Shown: piece after piece, positions 33,403-42,337 of the stretch | Layout of the letters: every line of letters begins with the position of its first letter | Numbering within the stretch: position 1 is the first letter of the stretch | Origin: Anaerolineae bacterium | GTDB taxonomy: Bacteria; Chloroflexota; Anaerolineae; Promineifilales; Promineifilaceae | DNA length: 52,926 nt | Assembly: GCA_023382655.1 (NCBI GenBank) | Contig: JAHDWK010000039.1 | Location: forward strand, 1-52,926 | Direction: 5' to 3' | The notes under the pieces: generated by a model | The model's input: the letters and a program-made list of their open reading frames with translations, nothing else | What the model was told of the DNA's origin: nothing | Databases searched by the model: none | Program-made: the position numbers and the translations under genes

Positions 33403-35886
33403 ATGATGAACGAAAACGAAGCAGAAGCACGTGTACAGGAACGTCTGGAATTATGGGAACAGGGGACGCCGCTAGCTATTTGTTTGCAGGGATTGGACGC
33501 CGAAGAAGCGGCTCTGGTGCAAACGGCCGTTCACCTGCAACAAGCACCTATTGACACCCCGGCTGGCACGGCCGTAGCCGACCAACGGGCTGCGGTAATG
33601 GCAGCGGGCATTGGCCCCGCTCCCATTACCACCAACCCCCTCTGGAAAGAGCGCCTGACCGGCCTCTGGGAAAGCCTCTTTACTCATCGGGAAATTGCTC
33701 TGGCCCTTTCTTTTGTTCTCATCCTCATTCTTTCATTTGCCTGGTTTGGTTCGCGGGGCAATGAGCCTTCCACCGCGCAGACGGCCGTGTTGTCTGATCC
33801 TGAAGATGCTCCCGTTGTGGCCGAAACCGGAAGCGAAATGGCGGCTTTGCCCGAAACGCCATCTGAAGTGGCCGCCGTCGAGGCAGCGGCCGTTGCGGCA
33901 GCGGCCGTTGAAGCAACAGCCGGTGAAGTAGTCGCCGCGCCGGAAGAGGGTGCGCCTGTGGCCGTGAACACGGCCGTCACCGGCAATCAACTATTTATGC
34001 CCCTCCTCTCCACCTCACTGCTGGCGGGGCCGGCCCAGGCCGCGCTGCATCAATTGTCCGGCATCGTGGAAGTGAAAACGGCGGATGGTGAGTGGACGGC
34101 CGTGACCGCCAATACGCACCTCGCTGCCGGAGCGCGCATCCGCACCGGCAGCCTTTCCAGCGCCGCCCTCACCTTTTATGATGGTAGCCATGCCCATCTT
34201 GGCCCCAACGCAGAATTATCATTGGATGAGATACACGCTTTACTACCGGGCGAAGGCTTTCGCACGATAGTGCTGACGCAATGGGCCGGCGCCAGTGACC
34301 ATGAAGTAGAGATTCGCCATGATGGCGGTTCCCGTTACGAGGTGAAAACACCGACCGGCGCCGGGCTGGCGCGGGGGACGCAGTTCCGGGTGAATGTGCA
34401 GCCAGACGGCCGTGCCAGTTACACCGTCACCGAAGGCAAAGTGGACGTGAATAATCAGGGGCGCACCGTCTCCCTGGTGGCCGGGCAAACCACCCAATTT
34501 ACCGCCGATGAACCACCCGCCTCGCCAAGTTTCCTGGTGACGGGCGTTGGGGTTCTGACACAAATGGGCGATACCTGGATCGTGGCCGGGCAAGCCTTCA
34601 CGGTCAACGAAGATACTGTCATCCTGGGCGACCCGCAGATTGGCGATTGGGTCAGCGTGACCGGGCATCTGGTTCCCGGCGGCGATCCTATTGCCGATAT
34701 GATTCAGCGCCTGCACGGCGATGACGGCAATGCATTCACGTTGACCGGTCCGGTGGAGAGCATGAGTGAGACCGTTTGGGTGGTAGCCGGGCAAACCATT
34801 AGCGTGACGGCGGACACGGCCGTAGACGATGGCATAACCATTGGTGACACCGTGCGCGTCAGCGGCGACATCCTACCCGGTGATGGCACATTGGTCGCCG
34901 TCACCATCGAGCTACTGGCCGTGCCGGACGAACTACCCTTTGAATTTGTGGGCGTGGTGCAGGCGCAGGCAGATAGCGAATGGACGATTTCCGGTATTGC
35001 CATTCAGATTGACGACGAAACGGAGATTGAGGCAGGCATTGAGGTCGGCGACACCGTAAAAGTCGAAGGCGTCATCCTGCCCGATAACACCTGGCTGGCG
35101 CGGGAGATCGCGCTCATTGCGCCTGATGATGCCACCTTCACCATCACCGGGGAACTGTTCAGTATGGATCCCTGGAATGTGGCTGGCGTGCCCTTTACCG
35201 TCGCCGAATGGACGCAAATTGAACCGGGTCTAGAAATAGGCGATCTAGTTCGCGTCACCGGCATCATTCTGCCCGATGGCACCTGGGTGGCCGCGGAGAT
35301 TGTGCGGCTGGATGGCAATGTGCTGCAAATCATCTTTGTGGGCACAGTGGACAGCATAGACCCCTGGGTGGTCAATGGACTGCCGCTGGTCACAGATGAT
35401 GAAACCATCATCGAAGAAGGCATCGTTGTCGGTGATCTGGTGCGCGTTGTCGCCTGGATTCGTACCGATGGCACGTGGCTGGCCACACAAATTGACCTGT
35501 TGGATGATGGTGACGAGCAGGGATGTGTGGCGGTAACGGCCGTCATCACCGCCATCAACGGCAACCAGGTCATCCTGGCTAACGGCCAGACCATCTTACT
35601 GGACGAAGGCATCATCGTGGATGGCGAATTGACCGTCGGCGCGGTGGTTGTTATCGTCGCCTGTGTGCAGGCGGATGGGACAATTGTGATTGTTTCCATC
35701 ACCCTCATCTACACACCACCGCCGCCCGCGCCGCCGCCAGGTAATGGTGGTGGTGGCAACGGCAATGGCGGCGATAACACCATCTGCCACAAACCGGGCA
35801 CACCGGCCGAGCAAACGATGAGCGTACCGCAACCGGCTCTGGGGGCACACCTGGGTCATGGTGACACAATGGGGCCCTGTCCGTAA
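33403..35886 (+). CDS. Membrane-anchored FecR-domain protein with six DUF5666-like repeats and CHKPGTP tail
   Basis: The 827 residues start at ATG 33403 after AGGAG. Residues 1-95 are cytoplasmic and could hold the sigma factor. One membrane segment (96-116, ALALSFVLILILSFAWF) leads to an Ala-rich linker. A FecR domain (~212-370) follows, with the GSRYEVKTPTGAGLARGTQF pattern. Six repeats of about 60 residues, each with a GDxVxVxG core and an LPDGTWVA-like turn (~372-768), match DUF5666. After a PPPPAPPPG and Gly/Asn linker, the end is TICHKPGTPAEQ then AHLGHGDTMGPC, which looks like a metal-binding Cys/His module. Role as the anti-sigma partner of the preceding gene is inferred from context. 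Confidence 0.88.
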   Translation: MMNENEAEARVQERLELWEQGTPLAICLQGLDAEEAALVQTAVHLQQAPIDTPAGTAVADQRAAVMAAGIGPAPITTNPLWKERLTGLWESLFTHREIALALSFVLILILSFAWFGSRGNEPSTAQTAVLSDPEDAPVVAETGSEMAALPETPSEVAAVEAAAVAAAAVEATAGEVVAAPEEGAPVAVNTAVTGNQLFMPLLSTSLLAGPAQAALHQLSGIVEVKTADGEWTAVTANTHLAAGARIRTGSLSSAALTFYDGSHAHLGPNAELSLDEIHALLPGEGFRTIVLTQWAGASDHEVEIRHDGGSRYEVKTPTGAGLARGTQFRVNVQPDGRASYTVTEGKVDVNNQGRTVSLVAGQTTQFTADEPPASPSFLVTGVGVLTQMGDTWIVAGQAFTVNEDTVILGDPQIGDWVSVTGHLVPGGDPIADMIQRLHGDDGNAFTLTGPVESMSETVWVVAGQTISVTADTAVDDGITIGDTVRVSGDILPGDGTLVAVTIELLAVPDELPFEFVGVVQAQADSEWTISGIAIQIDDETEIEAGIEVGDTVKVEGVILPDNTWLAREIALIAPDDATFTITGELFSMDPWNVAGVPFTVAEWTQIEPGLEIGDLVRVTGIILPDGTWVAAEIVRLDGNVLQIIFVGTVDSIDPWVVNGLPLVTDDETIIEEGIVVGDLVRVVAWIRTDGTWLATQIDLLDDGDEQGCVAVTAVITAINGNQVILANGQTILLDEGIIVDGELTVGAVVVIVACVQADGTIVIVSITLIYTPPPPAPPPGNGGGGNGNGGDNTICHKPGTPAEQTMSVPQPALGAHLGHGDTMGPCP

Positions 35887-35918
35887 ACCGTAATCCGTAA
35901 ACCGTAATCGGTGGAAGG

Positions 35919-35958
35919 GAACGCAAGAGGTGGATTTGCCTCTTGCGTTCTTTTTTTT
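35919..35958 (+). terminator. Intrinsic terminator of the sigma/FecR operon
   Basis: Perfect 12-base arms (GAACGCAAGAGG/CCTCTTGCGTTC) with an 8-base loop are followed by eight Ts. It ends the two-gene operon 33 bases after the stop codon. Confidence 0.9.
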
Positions 35959-35961
35959 GCG

Positions 35962-35989
35962 GCGACAGGTCTCATGGCAGTGGTATAAT
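35962..35989 (+). promoter_or_regulatory. Promoter of the M20 peptidase gene
   Basis: TATAAT (35984-35989) is preceded after 16 bases by GCGACA (35962-35967), 4 of 6 to consensus. The expected transcript start lies at the foot of the 21-bp hairpin that begins at 35998. Confidence 0.5.
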
Positions 35990-35997
35990 CTACTAAT

Positions 35998-36045
35998 GGA
36001 GGGGAGGCTTCAGCCGACAAGTGGGTCGGCTGAAGCCTCCCCTCC
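35998..36045 (+). promoter_or_regulatory. Perfect 21-bp leader hairpin before the M20 gene
   Basis: Arms of 21 bases (35998-36018 and 36025-36045) match perfectly around a 6-base loop. It occupies nearly the whole predicted 5' leader: the -10 box ends 8 bases before it, and the ATG follows 13 bases after it with only a weak CAGAG as ribosome-binding site. Confidence 0.8.
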
Positions 36046-36058
36046 GCAGAGTAATACT

Positions 36059-37222
36059 ATGACAATTCGCATTGATGAAGAGTATCTGGTTTCTACGTTA
36101 GCCCGGTTGGTGCAAATTAACTCGACCAATCCTTCTTTATCCCCAGATGGGGCGGGGGAGGCGGAGATTGCCGCTTTTGTGGCCGGGGCGTTGCGTGACC
36201 TGGGGTTGGAAGTGACGGCCTGGGAGCTAGCACCTGGACGGTGGAATGTGGTGGGACAATTGGCGGGTCACGGCCGTAGCCGCAGCCTGCTCTGGAATGC
36301 CCATCTGGATACGGTGGGGGTGGCGGGTATGACCGAACCGTTTTCGGGGGCGGTGCGTGACGGCCGTGTCTATGGCCGGGGTAGCCAGGACATGAAAGGC
36401 AGTCTGGCGGCGATGCTGGCGGCGACGAAGGGGCTGGTGGAGAGCGGTGTGCAACTGGGAGGCGATTTGCTGGTGACGGCCGTAGCCGACGAAGAACACA
36501 GCAGCATCGGCGCGGATGACCTGGTGGCGCGTGGTTTCCATGCGGATGCGGCTATTGTCACCGAACCGACCGACCTGGCTGTGTGCCTGGCGCATCGCGG
36601 TTTCATCTGGTACGACGTGGAAACGTTTGGCCGGGCAGCACACGGCAGCCGCTACCGGGAGGGTATTGACGCCAATATGCACATGGGCCGGTTTCTGGCG
36701 GAACTGGCGAAGTTGGAGGTGGAATTACGGACACGGCCGTCTCACCCTCTGGTGGATGTGCCTTCCTTACACGCGGCTACCCTGCACGGCGGCACAGAGT
36801 TGAGCGTCTACGCTGCCCACTGCCGCCTGCAAGTGGAGCGCCGCACCGTGCCCGGCGAAACTATCGAATCGGCTACGGCCGAATTACAAGCGATCATTGA
36901 CCGATTGAGCGCGGCCGACCCTACCTTCCGCGCCACCGCCACCCCCACCTTCAGCCGCCCGCCGTTGGCGGTAGACGAATCGGCCGCGATTGTGCAGGTG
37001 GTGAAACAGGCGGCCGAAACCCGCCTGGGCCGCCAACCGGCCGTTGTCGGCCAACCCTTCTGGACAGACGCGGCCATCTTTGCCGCCGCCGGTATGGAGA
37101 CGATGCTCATTGGCCCCACCGGCCACGGCCTGCACAGTGCGGAGGAGTGGGTGGATGTGGTCTCGGTGGTGGATTTGGCGGTGATATTGGCGGACACGGC
37201 CGTGCGCTATTTGAACAGGTGA
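36059..37222 (+). CDS. M20-family metallopeptidase/deacylase (ArgE/DapE-like)
   Basis: The 387 residues show the two-zinc M20 pattern: WNAHLDTVG, GRGSQDMKGSLAAML (bridging aspartate), ADEEHSSIGA (catalytic and ligand glutamates), TEPTDLAVCLAHRG and the late histidine in GPTGHGLHSAEEW. Relatives deacylate N-acetylornithine or succinyl-diaminopimelate, or cleave dipeptides; the substrate is not clear from the sequence. ATG 36059 is used because the open frame upstream (from 35930) runs through the terminator and the hairpin. The stop TGA lies in an AGGTGAGC word repeat. Confidence 0.93.
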   Translation: MTIRIDEEYLVSTLARLVQINSTNPSLSPDGAGEAEIAAFVAGALRDLGLEVTAWELAPGRWNVVGQLAGHGRSRSLLWNAHLDTVGVAGMTEPFSGAVRDGRVYGRGSQDMKGSLAAMLAATKGLVESGVQLGGDLLVTAVADEEHSSIGADDLVARGFHADAAIVTEPTDLAVCLAHRGFIWYDVETFGRAAHGSRYREGIDANMHMGRFLAELAKLEVELRTRPSHPLVDVPSLHAATLHGGTELSVYAAHCRLQVERRTVPGETIESATAELQAIIDRLSAADPTFRATATPTFSRPPLAVDESAAIVQVVKQAAETRLGRQPAVVGQPFWTDAAIFAAAGMETMLIGPTGHGLHSAEEWVDVVSVVDLAVILADTAVRYLNR

Positions 37223-37302
37223 GCAGGTGAGCAGGTGATGAGGTGAGCAGGTGAAGGGGCGACTAATGACCAGTGACCAATGACCCAATCTCCCGATAAC
37301 TT
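37217..37302. repeat. GAGCAGGT and GACCAATGA word repeats
   Basis: From the stop codon of the M20 gene on, GAGCAGGT repeats about four times, then GACCAGTGACCAATGACCCAA follows. The repeats fill the spacer up to the TPR gene start. Confidence 0.6.
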
Positions 37303-37304
37303 CC

Positions 37305-38297
37305 ATGAACGATCAGCCCAACAATTCCACACCTAAACCCACTTCGCCGCATAGCCTGAACCAGAAGGAACTGCGGGCCAGCACGCTGCTGCCGGTGGTG
37401 ATTCCGGTAGGGATTGTGCTGCTGGGGATGGTGGTATGGTTGATTGCGCCGGATGACTTTAATACGGGGCTGGCGATTGCTATCAGCCTGAGTTTGCTGC
37501 TGTTTTTGCTCTATTGGATGCGGCGAGAACCGGCGCGACAGCGGGTGGTGGCGCTGGTATTGGCGATCCCGGCTTTGGTAGGGCTGAGTGTGGGCATGAG
37601 CAACGGCCGTATCGCCCCCATCCTTCTCGGTTTTGGCCTGACCGGGCTGCTGCTGGTGCTGCATCGTGCCGTCAGTATCCCCATCTCCTACCGCTTTGCG
37701 ACCCGCCGCTACCAGGGCGGTGATCTGGAAGCGGCGTTGGCGCTGGTGGAAAAAACAATTGCCACCCGCCCTGACTTTTGGGAATCATACCAGTTAAAGG
37801 CGCTCATTTTCCTGGCACAAGGAGATTTTCCCCGCGCTGAACGCGCCGCGAAAGAGGCGATGTCCGCTAATCCGCAGAGTGATGCGGCGGCCAACACATT
37901 AGGGCAGATTTATCTGGCGCAAGCACAGTTTGATGCCGCAAAAACGGCTTATATCCAGGCTGTTACGCAGAATCCCGATCATGCGCTGCATTGGTATCAT
38001 TTAGGCTTGTGCCAGTATCGGCTGGGGGAATGGGCAGAGGCGGTGGATTCACTGGTGGCGGCGACCAAACGTGCCCCGCACATTTTGGAATATGAACTGT
38101 GGATGCATTATTACCTGTGGCGCTGCCTGCAATCGTTGGGGCGAGAGGAGCAGGCGGCTGAGGTTCATACCAAAATGCGGAAGTTTGCCGAAGGACTGCC
38201 ACTTTTACAAGAGCAATTGGCACAACAGCCAGAAACGCCGCACTTGCCACTGGTGCGTGCTGATCTGGACGGTCTGGCACGAGAACTTGGAAATTGA
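37305..38297 (+). CDS. Membrane protein with tetratricopeptide repeats
   Basis: The 330 residues hold about three to four membrane segments (roughly 28-48, 51-67, 77-93 and 102-120), then four TPR-like repeats (~140-290; for example ALHWYHLGLCQYRLGEWAEAVDSL). TPRs bind protein partners, and here would face the cytoplasm or the outside depending on topology. The function is unknown. No ribosome-binding site is visible before ATG 37305. The TGA stop overlaps the first base of a dispersed repeat. Confidence 0.82.
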   Translation: MNDQPNNSTPKPTSPHSLNQKELRASTLLPVVIPVGIVLLGMVVWLIAPDDFNTGLAIAISLSLLLFLLYWMRREPARQRVVALVLAIPALVGLSVGMSNGRIAPILLGFGLTGLLLVLHRAVSIPISYRFATRRYQGGDLEAALALVEKTIATRPDFWESYQLKALIFLAQGDFPRAERAAKEAMSANPQSDAAANTLGQIYLAQAQFDAAKTAYIQAVTQNPDHALHWYHLGLCQYRLGEWAEAVDSLVAATKRAPHILEYELWMHYYLWRCLQSLGREEQAAEVHTKMRKFAEGLPLLQEQLAQQPETPHLPLVRADLDGLARELGN

Positions 38298-38348
38298 TCC
38301 GCGAAGAACGCGAAGGGCTTCGTGGAAGACACGAAGGGGCGCGAAGTT
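38296..38348 (+). repeat. Dispersed 50-base repeat, copy A
   Basis: It matches 30554-30607 at 45 of about 50 positions. Both copies begin at GATCCGCGAAG, with the G being the middle base of the TGA stop of the upstream gene. A GGCGAT/ATCGCC mini-hairpin follows at 38357-38370. Confidence 0.8.
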
Positions 38349-38426
38349 GAAAGAGGGGCGATAAATCGCCTACTACAAACAAACGAGAGAACAAATTACG
38401 GGGATTATGGTGGAGAACAAGAGGTA

Positions 38427-38915
38427 ATGATGCTCACATCTGAAGAACGCAGGCAACTGATTGAACGAATTCGCCGCTTTCCGGCGGAATTGGAGGCGTT
38501 GGTGGCGGGGTTGGATGCGGAGACGCTGACGACGGCGTATGTGCCCGGCGAGTGGACGATTGCCCAAAATGTGCATCACACGGCCGATTCACACATGAAC
38601 AGTTATATCCGGTTGAAGCTGATGTTGACGGAGGAACGGCCGTTACTCAAACCCTACGACGAAACGAAATGGGCGCTCTTCCCCGACGCGACGCCGCCCG
38701 ATTTTACGCTGACATTCCAACTGCTGCGGGGATTGCACGGCCGTTGGGTGACCGTGTTCGCCAGCCTGACTGAGGCGCAGTGGCAGCGGGTGGGCATCCA
38801 CCAGGCTGACGGCGAAATCACTGTCGAAGATTTATTGCGCAATTATGTGGCGCACGGTGAAGCGCATCTGGATCAGATTCGGCGGCTGTTGGCGGCAAAG
38901 GGGGTGTGGGTATGA
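38427..38915 (+). CDS. DinB-like metal-dependent protein
   Basis: The 162 residues are a four-helix DinB/YfiT-type bundle. The metal-binding histidines are suggested by NVHHTADSHMNSY and VAHGEAHLDQIRRLL. Bacterial relatives include thiol S-transferases, but many members have no known substrate. ATG 38427 (or the adjacent ATG 38430) follows GGAGAACAAGAGGT; the frame is open upstream through a repeat. It ends 5 bases from the convergent TIR gene. Confidence 0.88.
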   Translation: MMLTSEERRQLIERIRRFPAELEALVAGLDAETLTTAYVPGEWTIAQNVHHTADSHMNSYIRLKLMLTEERPLLKPYDETKWALFPDATPPDFTLTFQLLRGLHGRWVTVFASLTEAQWQRVGIHQADGEITVEDLLRNYVAHGEAHLDQIRRLLAAKGVWV

Positions 38916-38920
38916 GGATA

Positions 38921-41900
38921 TCACTCTTCAAAAGGCAAGTTCGCGCAAATGGCGCGATAGGCTTGCGTTTCTTCGTCGGCGCCGATGTATTGTTCCCATT
39001 CACTGCGGGTCAGGTTACGCATCAGGCGCGAGCAGGCTTCCGGCGCTAATTGGTGGGGGCGCAGCAGGTGGACGGCGCTAAAATCCCACAAGATAGCCAG
39101 AATGCTGTTGGTGGTGAGCAGGAGACGGCCGTTTGGATGAATGACCAGGGCGTTGACCGCATCGCCCTGATGGATGCGGCCCAATTCAATCCAAGTCCCC
39201 AACTCCCAAATGCGGAGATTGCCATCTTCACTACCGGTGAGTAAAAAGTTGTTGTTGGGGGTAAAGGCCAGCGAACGCACCGGACGGTTATGGAAAAGGT
39301 CGGCTTCTGGTCTCCCGGTATTCACATTCCAGACACGGGTGGCGTTATCTGTGCCGGCGGCCAGAAAACGTCCATCGGGGCTGAAGGCCAGCGCATAAAC
39401 AGCTTCGTTGTGATGAAACTGCTGGTCGAGTTCACCGGTAGTGGCATTGTAGAATTGGACACGGCCGTGATCTTCAGCGGTGACAATGTATTCGCCATCA
39501 GGGGTAAATATGATGTCAGACACACGGGACAAGGGGCGGATAGGGTCGAACATGGCCTCACCGGTGGTCGTGTCCCATACCGTAATGACCAGATTGCCAT
39601 TCAGGCTGGCTTCGGCGCCGGTGGTGGCTAACAGGCGGCCATCGGGGCTGAAGGCCAGGGCGCTAACGGTCTGATCCGCAGCCAGGGTTGGCCCGATCTC
39701 GCCTGTCAATATATTCCACAGCCACACACTGCGGTTCTGCCCCGCCGCTGCTGCCGTCTGGTCATCTGGCGAAAGCGCCACTGTTTGTAAAGGTTGGTCG
39801 GCGGTAATAAATCTGGTGGCCTGCGCAGATGCCAGATCACCAGCCTGGAGCGCGCCCATATCCCATGTGCGTAAACCATCGGTGCTGACCGTTATGAGTT
39901 GCGTGCCATCACTTGTCAGGGTCAGGTCATTGACCACATTGGGGTGGGTGGCCCGGCTTATTTCGGCCGTATCTTTGGTTACGTCCCACATAGCAATGAT
40001 CCCGTTCAAGTCGCCGGTGGCTAACAAGTCACCATCCGGGCTGAACGCGGCCGTAAAGACGGGCGCTTCCTGGATCATATTGCTTACCTCCTGGCCGGTG
40101 GTTACATCCCATAGGATGGCCGTGTTATCATCGCTGGCTGTGACCACCCATTTACCGTTGGGGCTGAAGGTAATGTCATTAACAAATGCCTGGTGTTTAA
40201 GCTCAAACAGTTGTTTGCCAGTATGGGGCTGCCAGAGGCGGGCGGCGCCATCGGCGCTGGCGGTAGCCAATATCTGGCTGTCTGGACTGAAAGTGGCATC
40301 TACGATCCAATTTTCGTGAAAAACGGTGGCCACGCGCAGCCAGTTAAAGCGGTTCCAAATGCGGGCGGTGCCGTCATCAGAGAATGTAGCCAGACGTTCG
40401 CCGTTAGGGCTGAACGTGGCGCCGTAAACAGGGCCATCGTGTGACAGCGTGACCACAACTTGAGGGTTATTCATATCCCAGACCCAGGCACGGCCGTTGT
40501 CATCGCTGCTGACCAGGATGGAACCATCTGGGCTAAAGGTGACATCCCACACGGCGGCGGTCTGGTTGGTGCCCAGTACCAGTGTGCCGGTACGCACATT
40601 GACCACACGCACAGTGCCATCATAGACGCCATAGGCCAGGTAACGGCCGTCGGGACTAAATTCCACATCGTTGATCCAATCTTGGTGGGGGAATTGGTGG
40701 ACGATTTCCCCGGTGGCGGTGTCCCAAATGGTGACATCACCGGCGTAGCTGTCATCTTCCAGATTCTGGGCATCGCCGGTGGCAATCAGGCTGCCATCTG
40801 GGGAAAGCGCGGCCGTAAAAACCCAGCCGTCATGGGGTAAAGAGAGTAGCTGTTCGCCCGCGGCTACGTCCCACAGCACGGCCGTGCCATCATCACTGGC
40901 GCTTAACAGGCGGCTGCCATCTGGGCTGAATGTCACTTTGTTCACCCAGTCTTCGTGGTTCAGGGTATATTCGGTCCCCGGCAGGCGGGCCAACAGGCTA
41001 CGCAGCAGTTGCTCCCCTTCATCTGTTTGCTGCTGTTGGTAGGATTGCAGCGCCACCAGAGTGCTGAGGACAAATTTGTTTTGTTGGGCCAGCAGTTCGC
41101 CGGTGATGGCTGTTTTGAGCGCCTGCGCCTGCTCTTTGAGCAAGGTGGCAATATCCCGCTGCCGGGCGGCTTCGGCTTCGGCGGCAAAGGCAATGTCGCG
41201 CTGCTCTTCGGCTATTTCTTTTTGATTAGCGGCTTCGGCTTCGGCGGAGACGGCAATATCGCGCTGTTCTTCGGCCACGCCGCGCTGCTCTTCGGCAACC
41301 TGGGCGGCGGCTTCGGCGGTGGCTCTGGCGAAGACGGCAATTTCCCGCTGCAAAAGGGCATCTTGTTCATTGACAACGGCCGTGGCTCTGGCTTCTTCGG
41401 CCAGACTCCGCTGTTGGTTGGCCTCTACGCTTTGCAGGTAGGAGAAGAGGGCGAGCAGGGCGATGATGAGGGAGACGGTAATACCAGCGGCCAGGATGCG
41501 CGTGCGCCGGGTGGCGTCTTTGCGGCTATCGGCGATGTAGCGGCTTTGCAATTCGGTGGGGGCGGGTTCTTTACCGCCGGCCCGGTTTTGCCACCCTTCA
41601 GCCCGTTTCAGATCATCGCCACGCAGCAGGAGACTATTGTTACGGCCGTTCCCTTCCCATTCTACGGCACGGCGCAGCAGGCGGGTGTGCGCTTTCACCC
41701 AATCCAGGTCGGTGTGAATGACCTGGACCATATCGGGCATGTGCGCGTCCAGTTCGGCGTCGTCGCGCATATAAATCCAGTTGTGAGCCGATACTTTGGG
41801 GTGAATGGGGTCGCCTTTTTCGGGGTCGCGGTGCAAGATGGGGATGAGGCGTTTGTTGTTGTCTACGGCCGTTTGAATTTCATCGCTGCACACTTTGGAT

Positions 41901-42124
41901 TTGAGCGAATCTGGAGAGACGACAAAGGCGAAGGCGTCGGCGTTTTCAATGCCCTGTTTGATCTCCTGCCACCAATCGGCCGTCAGTGGAATGCCTTGCC
42001 AATCTACCCAGGTTTCCAACCCGGCGTTGACCAGGTGGTTGTGCAGCTTTTGCACAAACGGTTTGTCCTTGCGGGAGTAGGAGATGAAGATACTGACTTT
42101 TTTTGATTCAGGAGACTTGTCCAC
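38921..42124 (-). CDS. TIR-domain / transmembrane / coiled-coil / WD40 protein
   Basis: The 1,067 residues start with GTG 42124. Residues 9-135 are a TIR domain (VSIFISYSRKDKPF, ETWVDW) with a candidate catalytic Glu82 in KVCSDEIQ, the residue used by TIR NAD-cleaving enzymes. A membrane helix (210-230) leads to a long coiled coil (~231-365) made of AEEQRDIA-type units. About 15 WD40 repeats (~390-1035) then form probably two propellers, followed by a tail of the form ACSRLMRNLTRSEW. The repeats should sense or bind a partner, with the TIR part as effector. A defence or signalling role is inferred. The coiled-coil DNA is itself repetitive. Confidence 0.92.
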   Translation of the reverse strand: MDKSPESKKVSIFISYSRKDKPFVQKLHNHLVNAGLETWVDWQGIPLTADWWQEIKQGIENADAFAFVVSPDSLKSKVCSDEIQTAVDNNKRLIPILHRDPEKGDPIHPKVSAHNWIYMRDDAELDAHMPDMVQVIHTDLDWVKAHTRLLRRAVEWEGNGRNNSLLLRGDDLKRAEGWQNRAGGKEPAPTELQSRYIADSRKDATRRTRILAAGITVSLIIALLALFSYLQSVEANQQRSLAEEARATAVVNEQDALLQREIAVFARATAEAAAQVAEEQRGVAEEQRDIAVSAEAEAANQKEIAEEQRDIAFAAEAEAARQRDIATLLKEQAQALKTAITGELLAQQNKFVLSTLVALQSYQQQQTDEGEQLLRSLLARLPGTEYTLNHEDWVNKVTFSPDGSRLLSASDDGTAVLWDVAAGEQLLSLPHDGWVFTAALSPDGSLIATGDAQNLEDDSYAGDVTIWDTATGEIVHQFPHQDWINDVEFSPDGRYLAYGVYDGTVRVVNVRTGTLVLGTNQTAAVWDVTFSPDGSILVSSDDNGRAWVWDMNNPQVVVTLSHDGPVYGATFSPNGERLATFSDDGTARIWNRFNWLRVATVFHENWIVDATFSPDSQILATASADGAARLWQPHTGKQLFELKHQAFVNDITFSPNGKWVVTASDDNTAILWDVTTGQEVSNMIQEAPVFTAAFSPDGDLLATGDLNGIIAMWDVTKDTAEISRATHPNVVNDLTLTSDGTQLITVSTDGLRTWDMGALQAGDLASAQATRFITADQPLQTVALSPDDQTAAAAGQNRSVWLWNILTGEIGPTLAADQTVSALAFSPDGRLLATTGAEASLNGNLVITVWDTTTGEAMFDPIRPLSRVSDIIFTPDGEYIVTAEDHGRVQFYNATTGELDQQFHHNEAVYALAFSPDGRFLAAGTDNATRVWNVNTGRPEADLFHNRPVRSLAFTPNNNFLLTGSEDGNLRIWELGTWIELGRIHQGDAVNALVIHPNGRLLLTTNSILAILWDFSAVHLLRPHQLAPEACSRLMRNLTRSEWEQYIGADEETQAYRAICANLPFEE

Positions 42125-42337
42125 TTTTGTTGACCCTTTTAGTCACGATACTTTCTGAGCTAACAGTGCGATGATGGTTGGTTTTGCTAAAGATACATCT
42201 GTCAGCCGCCTCTGATTTTAGATGAAAGCGTTGTTTCGGTCACTTTGATGGGGAAATGGGTGGCCAAAGGGGGCGCGTTCACAGGCCACAGGCTGCCCGT
42301 TTGCCTCTGCATGTTACCCGATGGCGTGGGGGCATAG
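42125..42337. other. Spacer between two minus-strand genes
   Basis: These 213 bases hold AAAAGGGT as ribosome-binding site of the TIR gene and a short AT-rich part around 42140-42230. No clear hairpin, promoter or small gene was seen. A short minus-strand frame (42202-42399) overlaps the next gene and has no recognisable content. Confidence 0.4.

Noticed and set aside
40955..42106. Long plus-strand open frame (383 codons) opposite the TIR gene
   Set aside because: It mirrors the repetitive coiled-coil coding DNA; its translation is low-complexity Gly/Phe-rich and matches no family, while the minus strand encodes clear TIR and WD40 domains.
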